A stretch of 43,810 nucleotides of DNA. Source: Cyanobacteriota bacterium erpe_2018_sw_21hr_WHONDRS-SW48-000092_B_bin.40. GTDB lineage: Bacteria; Cyanobacteriota; Vampirovibrionia; Obscuribacterales; Obscuribacteraceae. The notes under the pieces were generated by a model. The model had not been told where the DNA came from, did no database searches, and saw only the letters and a list, made by a program, of their open reading frames with translations. The stretch covers positions 1 to 43,810 of the forward strand of contig JAUPUU010000295.1 in the NCBI GenBank assembly GCA_030917395.1. The letters are read 5' to 3'. The position numbers and the translations under genes were made by a program. This document shows positions 32,396-41,060 of the stretch, in pieces (positions within the stretch are counted from its first letter, which is position 1; the number at the start of each line of letters is the position of its first letter).

Positions 32396-34963
32396 ATGAA
32401 AGCGGTAATCATGGCTGGTGGCTCAGGGACAAGACTAAGGCCATTGACCTGTAATTTACCTAAACCGATGGTGCCAGTTGGCAATAAGCCGATGGCCGAG
32501 CATGTGGTCAATCTCCTGAAGAAGCACGACTTCCGCGATATCATTTTTGCTCTGCACTATCTGCCTGATGCTATTCGCGATCACTTCGCTGACGGCTCTG
32601 AGTTTGGCGCTAACATCAGCTACTCGATAGAAGAGGGTAAACCTCTTGGTACTGCTGGTTGTGTCAAGATGGTGCAAGATCATCTCGACTCTACTTTTGT
32701 TGTAATTTCGGGGGACAGCCTAACCGATATCGACTTGTCGGCAGCTTTGAAGTTCCACAAAGAAAAGAAATCAAAGGCTACGCTGATTCTTAAGCGTGTA
32801 GAGAATCCACTCGACTATGGTGTGGTTATCTGCGATAACGACCAGCGCATCCAGCGCTTTGTTGAAAAGCCAGGTGCTAGCGAAATTTTCTCTGACACCG
32901 TCAATACTGGAACTTACATTCTTGAGCCTGAAGTCTTGCTTTATATCGTCATGGGACGAGAGCAAGATTTCTCCAACGATCTTTTCCCCCTGCTGCTTTT
33001 GCGCAACGAGCCGATGTACGGCTATGTCGCTGATGGCTACTGGTGTGATATTGGAAACTTGGCAGTCTATCGCCAAGCCCATAAAGATGTCCTGGACGGT
33101 CTGGTAAATGTCGAAATAGATTTGCCCCAGATTCAGCCAGGCATCTGGGTTGGCCAGGGAACGCAAATAGATTCTTCGGTTAAGCTTGAAGCACCGGTCA
33201 TGATCGGCAAAAATTGTCGCATCGGTCGCGAGACTGAAATTTCTCCTCACACCACCCTCGGTGACAATGTCGTGGTGCAAGAGAAAGCAACTTTGAAGCA
33301 GCCAGTGGTCTGGTCTAATGTCTATATTGGCGCCAAAGCGGCATTGCGGGCTTGTGTAGTCTGTAATAATTCCACCATTCATAGCTCGGCTTCGCTGCTA
33401 GAAGGGGCTATCATTGGTGATAATTCTTCCATTGGGCAAGAAGCGACAATTAAGTCTGATGTTCGCATCTGGCCTGATAAAAACGTCGACTCAGGGGCGA
33501 AAGTACTAAGTTCGTTAATTTGGGGAACGCGGGCACCCCGCACCTTATTTGGTGCTCATGGCGTGCGTGGCCTCGCTAACGTTGAGATTACGCCTGAGTT
33601 TGCTGTTAACCTGGCAGCGGCTTATGGTGCTACTTTGAAAGGTGGACCGGTGCTGGTCAGTCGTGACTATTGGAAAGTCAGTCAGATGATTAGCCGCACC
33701 ATGGTCTCAGGTCTCGTTTCTGTTGGTATTGAAGTTCAGAACTTAGAGTCAATGTCTTTGCCGATTTCTCGCCATTATGTGAAAACGCAGAGAGCGGCTG
33801 GTTTGGTGCATGTGCGGGTGTCTCAGCGTGAGATTGAAAAAATAACGATTGAATTTTTCGACTCGCAGGGTGTCGCCATCACTAAATCGATGGAGCGCAA
33901 AATTGAAAGCACGTTCTTCAAGGAAGACTTCCCTCGTTGCTCGCCTGCCGATGTCGGCTCAATTTCTTTCCCCAGTCGTGTTCGCGAATACTATGTTGAT
34001 GAGTTTCTCAACCATGTCAAAGGTCAAGTTTTTGAAGAAGACAAAGTGCCTTTCTGTATTGTTCCAGGCACTAACTATACCCGCGTGACAAAGACAGGTA
34101 ATTTGGCCACTCACGCACCTAAGGCTGTGATCGACTATGCCATGGCTGAAACGGGTGTGCTGTTGCCTGACTTGCTCGGTCAACTCGGTATCGAGACTGT
34201 GGTGCTCAACTCTTCTATTCGCAATACCCCGCCGAAACAAGAAGAGCGCATCACTATGCGTAAGCAGCTAGCCGATGTGGTTAAGGCTCTTAATGCCGAT
34301 TTGGGCGTGCAAATAGGCAGAAACGGTGAGCAAATGACTTTGGTCGACGAAACCGGTCAGGTCATTCGTGGAGAGCTCTTACTCGCTACAGTGGCTGATA
34401 TTATTCTGCGCGACAAGCCCGGTCGTTCTATTGTTGTGCCGGTTAATTCCAGCTCTATCGTTGAGCGCATCGCCTCTCGCTACAACTGCAAAGTAGTTCG
34501 CTGCAAGGCCTCTGAAACTGAGATTGGTAGCACTACTGCTCGTCTTGAAGAAGCGGTTGTTGGCGGTAGCGCTAATGGCTGTTTCATTTTCCCAGAGTTC
34601 CAGAATGGCTATGATGCCATGTTCGCCGTAGGCCAAGTGCTTGAGCACCTGACTTATCAAGGGCGCACATTGCACCAGGCTGTTAGTGATTTACCTCCTC
34701 TCTACTATCAGGTCGATTCTGTTCATTGCCCTTGGGAACGCAAGGGCCGTGTGATGAGACTGCTGGTCGAAAAACATCATGATCGGCCAATGGAACTCCT
34801 GGATGGTGTGAAGATTCAGACCAGGCCTGATCATTGGGTTCTGATTTTGCCTGATGCTGTTGAACCGCTCGTGCATGTTTATGCCGATGGTGCCGATTTG
34901 CAGCAGACTTCTTCGGACCTGAACGAGTACACTCAGATGGTGAGATATTTACAGCGCGCCTAA
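32396..34963 (+). CDS. sugar-phosphate nucleotidyltransferase fused to a phosphomutase-like domain
   Basis: The 855-aa fusion has GGAGG before the ATG. Residues 1-235 are a nucleotidyltransferase (MKAVIMAGGSGTRLRPLT, LPKPMVPVGNKPM, SGDSLTDID). About 250-370 is a left-handed hexapeptide helix. From about 378 it is an alpha-D-phosphohexomutase fold (GAHGVRGLANVEIT). The fusion type is known from cyanobacteria as mannose-1-phosphate guanylyltransferase. The mutase active site is degenerate: the T-A-S-H-N-P loop reads RVSQRE (about 472), the D-G-D-x-D-R metal loop reads GRNGEQ (about 640), and the G-E-x-S-G-H loop reads PEFQNG (about 733). The first half is probably active and the second half structural or regulatory. 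Confidence 0.9.
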   Translation: MKAVIMAGGSGTRLRPLTCNLPKPMVPVGNKPMAEHVVNLLKKHDFRDIIFALHYLPDAIRDHFADGSEFGANISYSIEEGKPLGTAGCVKMVQDHLDSTFVVISGDSLTDIDLSAALKFHKEKKSKATLILKRVENPLDYGVVICDNDQRIQRFVEKPGASEIFSDTVNTGTYILEPEVLLYIVMGREQDFSNDLFPLLLLRNEPMYGYVADGYWCDIGNLAVYRQAHKDVLDGLVNVEIDLPQIQPGIWVGQGTQIDSSVKLEAPVMIGKNCRIGRETEISPHTTLGDNVVVQEKATLKQPVVWSNVYIGAKAALRACVVCNNSTIHSSASLLEGAIIGDNSSIGQEATIKSDVRIWPDKNVDSGAKVLSSLIWGTRAPRTLFGAHGVRGLANVEITPEFAVNLAAAYGATLKGGPVLVSRDYWKVSQMISRTMVSGLVSVGIEVQNLESMSLPISRHYVKTQRAAGLVHVRVSQREIEKITIEFFDSQGVAITKSMERKIESTFFKEDFPRCSPADVGSISFPSRVREYYVDEFLNHVKGQVFEEDKVPFCIVPGTNYTRVTKTGNLATHAPKAVIDYAMAETGVLLPDLLGQLGIETVVLNSSIRNTPPKQEERITMRKQLADVVKALNADLGVQIGRNGEQMTLVDETGQVIRGELLLATVADIILRDKPGRSIVVPVNSSSIVERIASRYNCKVVRCKASETEIGSTTARLEEAVVGGSANGCFIFPEFQNGYDAMFAVGQVLEHLTYQGRTLHQAVSDLPPLYYQVDSVHCPWERKGRVMRLLVEKHHDRPMELLDGVKIQTRPDHWVLILPDAVEPLVHVYADGADLQQTSSDLNEYTQMVRYLQRA

Positions 34964-35104
34964 GGAAGTATTTGTCTGGAAGGAATAATTAATCAAATCC
35001 AGCCATTTTTACTTCGTTTGGAGCTTTGGAATTGGTTGTGAAGAGATTTAACTCAGCTAAAACTGGGCATACCAGACTAGGCTGGCATGGAGGCCTTGTT
35101 TTTT

Positions 35105-35911
35105 ATGTTCGGAAAAAACGACGGTAGACACCCGAATAAGTCCGGAAAGGAACGTAAGTTTCTCGACGGCAATCCGGGTAATCCCGCACAACAGGCTCAG
35201 CCGGCACCCGGTCGGGCGGTTGACCGGTCGATGTTTGCTAACGGTGCTATCGCGCCGCAACCTGGCGCTCAAGCCGATTGGTCTGTGGCTGTCTCCGAAC
35301 AGATTCTTGTTTATCACGAGTCTGAACCAGTGGCCCAGGGTCACGACTGGATGTCGCAGCTGAAGCAGGATTCGTTGCAGTTTCTCGCTGATCAACGGGG
35401 CTGTCATCTACAAGAGGTTTATCGCGAGTCGATTTATAAGTCTGGTATTGCCATTCTTGTAGACAAAATTTATGGCTTGCTGCAGCGCTATATGTATGAG
35501 TTCAACCAAGTAGCCAATGGTACAGAACTCCATGTCACCGGTTCCATTTCGGGTGATGTCACAGAAGTGACCAGATATAACCGCTTCCGTGAAGCTGAAG
35601 AAACCAAAACCTATTTCCGCTGTCGCTTTTCTACCAAGCTCTGCTCTCTTGTTGTTCGGGGCTGCGACGATATTGTTGAAGCTTTCATAGTTCCTACAAG
35701 TAAAGTAATGGCCTTGAGCCGCACTGAAAATGATTATTCGCCACTGGCGACAATCCAGGTTCGCATCACCGAACAAGGAATGATGTGGCGTATGCAAGAC
35801 AGCAATCCACCCGTCGAGACCTTAGACCAACTTTGTATGTGGCTGTTCTCGGCGATGGTGCAAGAAACCAAAAACTATGCTCGTTTGAACGGAGACGAGA
35901 TTGCTGGCTAA
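35105..35911 (+). CDS. unrecognised protein
   Basis: I favour the ATG at 35105 (268 aa), since GGAGG lies 11 bases upstream. An ATG at 35087 is also in frame. I do not recognise the family. Residues 1-50 are Pro/Gly/Asn-rich and probably disordered, and about 55-265 look like one globular alpha/beta domain with no signal peptide or membrane helix. FNQVANGTELHVTGSISGDV, RFREAEETKTYFRCRFSTK and a late MCMWLFSAMVQETKN-like helix are the most distinctive parts. The C-rich FRCRFSTKLCSLVVRGC block contains three Cys. Neighbours give no functional clue. A hairpin terminator follows 20 bp after the stop. Confidence 0.75.
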   Translation: MFGKNDGRHPNKSGKERKFLDGNPGNPAQQAQPAPGRAVDRSMFANGAIAPQPGAQADWSVAVSEQILVYHESEPVAQGHDWMSQLKQDSLQFLADQRGCHLQEVYRESIYKSGIAILVDKIYGLLQRYMYEFNQVANGTELHVTGSISGDVTEVTRYNRFREAEETKTYFRCRFSTKLCSLVVRGCDDIVEAFIVPTSKVMALSRTENDYSPLATIQVRITEQGMMWRMQDSNPPVETLDQLCMWLFSAMVQETKNYARLNGDEIAG

Positions 35912-35930
35912 GCAAAAAGGACTTGTGTTT

Positions 35931-35955
35931 AGAGAAGACCTAGGTCTTCTCTTTT
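35931..35955 (+). terminator. intrinsic terminator
   Basis: AGAGAAGACCTAGGTCTTCTCT (22-bp palindrome, 35931-35952) can fold with a CTAG loop, and is followed by TTTT. It lies just after the 35105 gene. A second, weaker hairpin (AGAAGC/GCTTCT, 35965-35984) follows. Confidence 0.8.
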
Positions 35956-36147
35956 GCATTTCAGAGAAGCAAGCTAAAGCTTCTTAAGGTCACGAAAATG
36001 ACACCATCTTCGGTATTATTTTGTGGCAAACTCAGCTAAGCGTGTTTTAATACTTGTAGATTTAATTCTCTACGAAGTGGTAAGAACTTGATAGTGGATG
36101 GTTTTCAATTTTGATGGATAATCTTGAAATCTAGGAGCTAATTTTCT

Positions 36148-37974
36148 ATGGTCGCTATCAATCCCGAGATGTTGCGGGAGCTTCTCGAAGAGTTCACCGA
36201 GAAGGAAGAAGTTACTCGCGAAGAGATGAACGCTATCAATCAGCAGATTGCTGAGTTGGAGAAGCGCATCGAATCGAGCAAGGTAAAGCTTGCTGGTCTA
36301 AACCGAGACCGCGAGAAGATCGACCTGATGCGAGAGCGCTATTTATCAGGTAATTGGAAGCTCCAGCTAAGCAATATGTCTGCTGCTGAGTCTTCATCGC
36401 CCGCAACTCCTACGGCCGAACCAGCTGCAGCTCCCCAGCCTGCGGCGGCCAGTCCAGCTCCTGCTTCTCCTAGTTCTCATGCTGAAGGTCGTGCTGCTAG
36501 AAGAGCCGCTCGTGAAGCCGCTTCTCAGCCAACTGTCAGCGATTCAAATGCCGCTTCTGTCGAGACTTCTGGATCTACATCTACTCCTGCAGATGCTCCT
36601 GTTGCAGAATCGGTTGCCGCTCCAGTTTCTTCCCCAGCTCCTGTCGCTGCCCCAGAGCCAGTGGCTCCGCCCGTTCCAGAGCCGGTGGTTGAGGTTGCTC
36701 CGGTGGTTGAAGTTGCTCCGGTCGCCACTTTCTCTCCTGAGCCTGCACCAGAGCCTGTCATGCCCGAGGCTCCGGCTGCTGATGCACCAACCTTTAGTTC
36801 AGTGGCCCAGTTTGAAGCTGCTCAAGCCGAGTCATCTATAGAGCACGCTCCACCAGATGACCCGATCATGAGTTCCTTCAGTTCGGCCCCTTCCAATGCA
36901 CCTGATATAAATGCTGCTCTGGCTTCCAGTTCCCAGAGTCAAGAAGCGCCTGTAGTTGAGCCTGAGAACTCCGGGTTCTCATGGAGTTCGACTGCTATCA
37001 ATGCCTTGCCTAATTCTGGTCAGGATAATTCTGCTAGTCAGGCGATCCCTTTCGAATCTGCTCCTATGCCTTCTTCTCCTATGCCTTCTTCTCCTATGCC
37101 TAATCCTTGGGGCAGCAGTGAAACTGATGCCTCACAGTCTCAGCCAGCGGTTGAACAGCGCCAAAGCGCTGCTGACATCTGGGGCCATCCCGCTTCAACA
37201 CCTCAAGCCGCACCAGCAGCCCAGCAAGCCGAAGGTGCATGGGGAGATTTTGGTGAAGATTGGCAGATGAAGGAAGCTGAAGCACAGCGTGCTGCAGCTA
37301 ATAATGCTCCAATACCACCTCCACCCCCGCCTGCTCCTGCTAGCGAAGGTGGTTGGGGACAAACTGGTGGTGGTTCGCCTTGGTCTAGTCCAGCTACGGC
37401 TCAGGCAGCACCAGCTGATCTGCCGCCAGCCGGCGGTGGCTGGGGTCAACCAACCGCAAGCCGTCAAGGCATGCCCGCAATGCAGGCTCCAACAAGTTTC
37501 CCTCTAGCTTCACCTCCAGCTCCTGACGCTGCAGCCTCTAGCAATCCTGCTGCCGATGCCTGGGGACGTAGTGGTCAGGCTTCGTCTTCTGGCTGGGCTA
37601 CCCAAGGCAGTCCTTGGGGTGATCCCGCTGGTCAAGCGCAACCGCCAGCCCCTGCCGCCGCTCCTGCAAATCCTTTTTCTCAACCGCAAGCTTCGCAGCA
37701 ACCAGCTCAGCTGCCCGGAACTCCCATGCCAGCTCCCGAGCAAGGGGCCGGAGGCGACGAGTCGCGCTCTAGTTTGGCCAGAGCGGCAGATGGCGCCTTG
37801 ATTAGTCCTGTTAAAGGTCGCAGACGTGGCGCCGGTACTCCAGCAGCATTTGACTGGGGCTCGCCCGATAGTTCTTCTTCTGGCAACGCTGGAGACCCCA
37901 ATCAGCAGGGCGGCTCCGAAGATTCTGGCGACAACAAGAAAATAGACGACGTTTTGAAAGGTCTATTTAAGTAG
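36148..37974 (+). CDS. coiled-coil protein with long disordered Trp-Gly-motif region
   Basis: I do not recognise this 608-aa protein. CTAGGAGC precedes the ATG. Residues 1-72 form a highly charged coiled coil (LRELLEEFTEKEEVTREEMN and following). From about 80 to 590 the sequence is low-complexity Ala/Pro/Ser/Val/Gln. Scattered aromatic stickers occur on a disordered background, among them NPWGSS, DIWGHP, GAWGDFGEDW, GGWGQTGGG, SPWSSP, GGGWGQP, DAWGRSG, GSPWGDP and FDWGSPD. The extreme C-terminus is an amphipathic KKIDDVLKGLFK. There is no signal peptide. The make-up fits a scaffold or phase-separating protein, but this is inference. The high Pro/Ala content comes with codon use similar to its neighbours. 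Confidence 0.85.
   Translation: MVAINPEMLRELLEEFTEKEEVTREEMNAINQQIAELEKRIESSKVKLAGLNRDREKIDLMRERYLSGNWKLQLSNMSAAESSSPATPTAEPAAAPQPAAASPAPASPSSHAEGRAARRAAREAASQPTVSDSNAASVETSGSTSTPADAPVAESVAAPVSSPAPVAAPEPVAPPVPEPVVEVAPVVEVAPVATFSPEPAPEPVMPEAPAADAPTFSSVAQFEAAQAESSIEHAPPDDPIMSSFSSAPSNAPDINAALASSSQSQEAPVVEPENSGFSWSSTAINALPNSGQDNSASQAIPFESAPMPSSPMPSSPMPNPWGSSETDASQSQPAVEQRQSAADIWGHPASTPQAAPAAQQAEGAWGDFGEDWQMKEAEAQRAAANNAPIPPPPPPAPASEGGWGQTGGGSPWSSPATAQAAPADLPPAGGGWGQPTASRQGMPAMQAPTSFPLASPPAPDAAASSNPAADAWGRSGQASSSGWATQGSPWGDPAGQAQPPAPAAAPANPFSQPQASQQPAQLPGTPMPAPEQGAGGDESRSSLARAADGALISPVKGRRRGAGTPAAFDWGSPDSSSSGNAGDPNQQGGSEDSGDNKKIDDVLKGLFK
37063..37100 (+). repeat. short in-frame tandem repeat (15-bp unit)
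   Basis: CCTATGCCTTCTTCT occurs twice in a row, followed by a partial third copy. It encodes repeated PMPSS in the disordered region of the Trp-Gly-motif protein. Confidence 0.9.
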
Positions 37975-38044
37975 AAAATTTGGACAATATGATAAGACAG
38001 CCGTCATACAGTTCGTAAAGCTGTTTGTTAACATATGCTGCGTT

Positions 38045-38074
38045 GAAAGCGTTCTCAAGTCAGAGCGCTTTCTT
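38045..38074 (+). terminator. hairpin after the Trp-Gly-motif gene
   Basis: GAAAGCG (38045-38051) and CGCTTTC (38066-38072) pair, with an inner CTC/GAG extension across a two-base bulge. A short TTGCTCGTT follows. It lies between the disordered-protein gene and the biotin-carrier gene and is a moderate terminator candidate. Confidence 0.5.
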
Positions 38075-38107
38075 GCTCGTTGCCAATATTTTCTGGGAGA
38101 GTCTGAG

Positions 38108-38320
38108 TTGAAACAAGTTTGCTCCATGATGGCCGGCGTGGTCATCGAAATTCTAGTCAAGCCCGGTGATCAAGTTAGCGACGGCACTGACGTAGCTATT
38201 CTTGAATCGATGAAAATGCAGTTGCCTGTGGCATCAAGCGAATCAGGAAAAGTCGAAGAAGTAAAAGTCTCAAGCGGCGACTTTGTCAACGAAGGCGATT
38301 TGATTATCACTCTTAGCTAG
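38108..38320 (+). CDS. stand-alone biotin/lipoyl carrier protein
   Basis: The 70-aa protein is a single biotinyl/lipoyl domain with ILESMKMQLPVAS, the E-S-M-K-M biotinylation motif, and the usual two halves (MMAGVVIEILVKPGDQVSDG and VKVSSGDFVNEGDLII). The start is a TTG, with GGGAGAG six bases upstream. It would carry carboxyl groups for a biotin-dependent carboxylase. The next genes are HMG-CoA lyase and an enoyl-CoA hydratase, so 3-methylcrotonyl-CoA carboxylase or a related acyl-CoA carboxylase is the likely partner. Its catalytic subunits are not in the window. Confidence 0.9.
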   Translation: MKQVCSMMAGVVIEILVKPGDQVSDGTDVAILESMKMQLPVASSESGKVEEVKVSSGDFVNEGDLIITLS

Positions 38321-38335
38321 AATTTATTGGAAGTT

Positions 38336-39292
38336 ATGTTCGAGTCATTGCCAAACAGTGTGCATGTATTTGAGGTGGGTCCGCGTGATGGGCTGCAGAA
38401 TGAGTCTGCGCTCATTGCCACAGCCGATAAAATCAAACTGATTGAGGCGCTGGCGGCAACTGGCTTGAGAGACATTGAAATCACTTCTTTCGTCTCACCA
38501 AAGTGGATTCCACAACTGGCCGATGGTCCAGAGTTGGCTAAAGAGCTTTCCACTAATTCTATATTGATTGCTCAAGAGGGCCTGCGCACCTCCGCTCTGG
38601 TGCCTAACCTGAAGGGCTATCAATCCGCTTGTGATGCTGGTCTTAAGCAAGTTAACTTGTTTATGTCAGCTTCTCAGTCGCATAGCAAGAAGAACATCAA
38701 TAAAACGATTGAAGAAGCCCTCGCGACAATGGCTGAAGTGACAGCCGCTGCCAAGGCCGACAAACGGCGGGTGCGTTGCTATGTGTCGACGGTTTTTGCC
38801 TGCCCTTATGATGGTCTGGTCGACCCAGTCGTTGTCGCTGAAATAGTAGAAAAGCTCTTGGCTAGCGGCGTTGACGAGATTTCTTTGGGCGACACCATTG
38901 GTGCTGCTACGCCAAAGCAAGTATTCGATTTGATCACGATGTTAGCTAAAGAGAGGCAGATACCTCGTTCTCAGCTAGCTCTACATTTTCATGATACCCG
39001 CGGCACTGCTCTTGCTAATGTCGTTGCTGGCTTGGAAAGTGGTATCACAATTTTTGATAGCAGTTTAGGTGGTCTGGGTGGATGCCCCTACGCCCCCGGT
39101 GCTTCGGGCAATCTTGCTACTGAAGATTTGGTCTATATGCTGCACGGTATGGGCATCAAGACCGGAGTTGATTTAGAGAAACTAGTAGATGCTGGTGTGC
39201 TAGCAGAGAAACTTTTAGGCAAGAAATTGCCGGGGCGTTACCTCATGGCCAGGCTTGCCGAGCGCGAGAAGGCCGTTAAAGCCATAGCTTAG
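38336..39292 (+). CDS. mvaB: hydroxymethylglutaryl-CoA lyase
   Basis: I place the start at the ATG at 38336 (318 aa), with GGAAG just upstream. A TTG nine bases earlier is less likely. The protein cleaves HMG-CoA to acetyl-CoA and acetoacetate, the last step of leucine breakdown. EVGPRDGLQNE (about 13-23), ITSFVSPKWIPQLAD, the metal-binding HFHDTRGTALANV and the loop GGLGGCPYAPGASGN with the catalytic Cys are all intact. The gene lies 15 bp after the biotin carrier and 8 bp before the hydratase, so the three form an operon. Confidence 0.93.
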   Translation: MFESLPNSVHVFEVGPRDGLQNESALIATADKIKLIEALAATGLRDIEITSFVSPKWIPQLADGPELAKELSTNSILIAQEGLRTSALVPNLKGYQSACDAGLKQVNLFMSASQSHSKKNINKTIEEALATMAEVTAAAKADKRRVRCYVSTVFACPYDGLVDPVVVAEIVEKLLASGVDEISLGDTIGAATPKQVFDLITMLAKERQIPRSQLALHFHDTRGTALANVVAGLESGITIFDSSLGGLGGCPYAPGASGNLATEDLVYMLHGMGIKTGVDLEKLVDAGVLAEKLLGKKLPGRYLMARLAEREKAVKAIA

Positions 39293-39300
39293 GAGAAGGA

Positions 39301-40188
39301 ATGACTACAATGTCTAAGTCTGGGTCTAAATCGGAGACTGAATCTGTGACTAACTCTGAGACTAACTCTGAACAGGTTCTCACCGTCGAGAAAGAAGAGT
39401 CAATTGCTTGGCTCAAACTCAATCGCCCTAAAGTCATGAATTGCCTAAACCGTGATTTACTTAAGGCCTTGCTGGCTGCTTGTGAAGAATTAAAAGAAGA
39501 CCGCAACATCAGAGTAGTCGGAATTATTGGCTCTGGTACCAAGTCATTTTGTGCTGGCGCTGACTTGGCTGAGCGCAAAGGTATGACCCAGGGCGATACT
39601 CTTGATTATCTGGCCTTGATACAACGCACCATGCGAGCCATCGAAACTTTGCCGCAAGTTGTTATTGCTGCTATTAACGGCTCTGCTTGGGGTGGCGGTT
39701 TCGAATTAGCCCTGGCCTGCGATCTTAGAGTGATGGTTGAGTCTGCTCAGCTGCGCTTGACCGAAGTCAAGCTTGGTATCATACCTGGTGCTGGCGGCAC
39801 GCAACGCCTACCTCGTTTAATTGGCAAATCCAAAGCCAAAGAATTGATTTTGACTGCCGCTCCAGTTACAGCTCAACTTGGTCAGCAGCTTGGTTTGATT
39901 CATCGTGTGGTGCCAGCTGATGCTGGTAGCGCTGGTAATCAATTGATTGATGATTATCATCAGGCCCTGATGAGCACAGTGCGAGAGTGGGCAAGCGAGA
40001 TTGCAACAGCGGCGCCACTTTCTCTCAGGCAAGCGAAGATTGCCATCGATCAAGGTTATGACCGCGATCTTGAATCTGGATTAGCCTTGGAAACCCGGGC
40101 ATACCTGGAGCTTCTCAATACAAAAGACCGACTGGAAGGGCTTGCTGCTTTTGCCGAAAAGCGCAGTCCAATCTATCGTGGCGAATAG
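39301..40188 (+). CDS. enoyl-CoA hydratase, probably methylglutaconyl-CoA hydratase
   Basis: The 295-aa protein has AGGAGAAGG before the ATG. A Ser/Glu/Thr-rich N-terminus of about 25 residues precedes a crotonase fold: LKLNRPKVMNCLN, the oxyanion-hole segments CAGADLAERKG and INGSAWGGGFELALACDLRV, and LTEVKLGIIPGAGGTQRLPR, which carries one catalytic Glu and resembles AUH-type methylglutaconyl-CoA hydratases. With HMG-CoA lyase next door, conversion of methylglutaconyl-CoA to HMG-CoA in leucine degradation is the likely step. A general enoyl-CoA hydratase cannot be excluded. Confidence 0.85.
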   Translation: MTTMSKSGSKSETESVTNSETNSEQVLTVEKEESIAWLKLNRPKVMNCLNRDLLKALLAACEELKEDRNIRVVGIIGSGTKSFCAGADLAERKGMTQGDTLDYLALIQRTMRAIETLPQVVIAAINGSAWGGGFELALACDLRVMVESAQLRLTEVKLGIIPGAGGTQRLPRLIGKSKAKELILTAAPVTAQLGQQLGLIHRVVPADAGSAGNQLIDDYHQALMSTVREWASEIATAAPLSLRQAKIAIDQGYDRDLESGLALETRAYLELLNTKDRLEGLAAFAEKRSPIYRGE

Positions 40189-40206
40189 GCCTAGGGGACG
40201 TTTAAG

Positions 40207-40968
40207 GTGAGCAGCGACGACAGACCAAACCGATTTTCGAAACAAGCACAAGCACTGGAAGCTATCTGGAACAAAAGCAGTTTAGGATATGACAAGATGA
40301 CTGGCCCGCAAAAGCAAAATCTGATCATCGAGACGCCAACCCGCGAAACTCTGCCTTTGCCAGTGTCTTGCTTAATCTTATGCGGCGGCAAATCTAAGCG
40401 TATGGGCCGGCCCAAGGCTTTCTTACCATACGGCGGCACCACCATGATTAGCCACATTTTGAGTGTTGTGCAAGACCTTTTTGCCGAGACTTTCTTAATT
40501 GCCAACGAACCTGAAACTTTCGAAGATTTTGAAGTCGACGTGGTCAAAGATATTCTTCCTTACCGCGGCCCTCTAGGCGGAATTCTTTCTGGCTTGTTAG
40601 TGGCTCAATACCCTCATGCTTTTGTTATTGCCTGCGACATGCCTCTGGTTGAACCGAAATTGATTCGCCAGTTGGTGGGACAGCGCCACGAGCACGATGT
40701 GGTGGTCGCTTCTCATGAAGACGGCATCGAGCCATTGCTCGGAGTTTATTCTAAAAATTGCATCAAGCCTTTAGAAGAATCACTATTCAATGGCGATTTG
40801 TCGCTCAAAGATTTTCTTTCTGGTCTCAATTCGGCCACATTTGAAATTGCTGAAGAGAGTGAAGAAGGGCTACCTGCTTACTTTAATGTCAACACTCCAC
40901 AAGATTACAGCCGCCTTGTTACCGGCGGGGCAATTCACCACCTTAACGTAAACAAGCGCCAGCAGTAG
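40207..40968 (+). CDS. mobA: MobA-like molybdenum cofactor guanylyltransferase
   Basis: The 253-aa protein starts at a GTG with GGGGA eight bases upstream. An ATG at 40297 is an alternative that would remove 30 residues. A polar extension of about 52 residues precedes the nucleotidyltransferase: CLILCGGKSKRMGRPKAFLP (about 56-75), PYRGPLGGILSGLL and VIACDMPLVEP. It is a MobA/NTP_transf_3-type fold that attaches GMP to molybdopterin. No other molybdenum genes are nearby, so the substrate is assigned by family only and a MocA-like activity is possible. It follows the hydratase by 18 bp. Confidence 0.75.
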   Translation: MSSDDRPNRFSKQAQALEAIWNKSSLGYDKMTGPQKQNLIIETPTRETLPLPVSCLILCGGKSKRMGRPKAFLPYGGTTMISHILSVVQDLFAETFLIANEPETFEDFEVDVVKDILPYRGPLGGILSGLLVAQYPHAFVIACDMPLVEPKLIRQLVGQRHEHDVVVASHEDGIEPLLGVYSKNCIKPLEESLFNGDLSLKDFLSGLNSATFEIAEESEEGLPAYFNVNTPQDYSRLVTGGAIHHLNVNKRQQ

Positions 40969-41022
40969 CAGGGCCCTATTAGCCTGAACAGCCTCGCCGG
41001 AACAGTAATATGGGCAAATTCT

Positions 41023-41060
41023 GGGTAGTTAATTACTAGTACCCGGAGTAATGTGTCATT
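41023..41060 (+). promoter_or_regulatory. hairpin, ribosome binding site and AUU start region
   Basis: GGGTA (41023-41027) and TACCC (41040-41044) can pair, with GT/AC inside. The right arm abuts CGGAG (41044-41048), a good ribosome binding site nine bases from ATT (41058-41060). ATG (41051) is too close to the site and opens only an 11-codon frame. GTG (41053) opens an unrelated frame that yields no recognisable protein. Confidence 0.5.
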
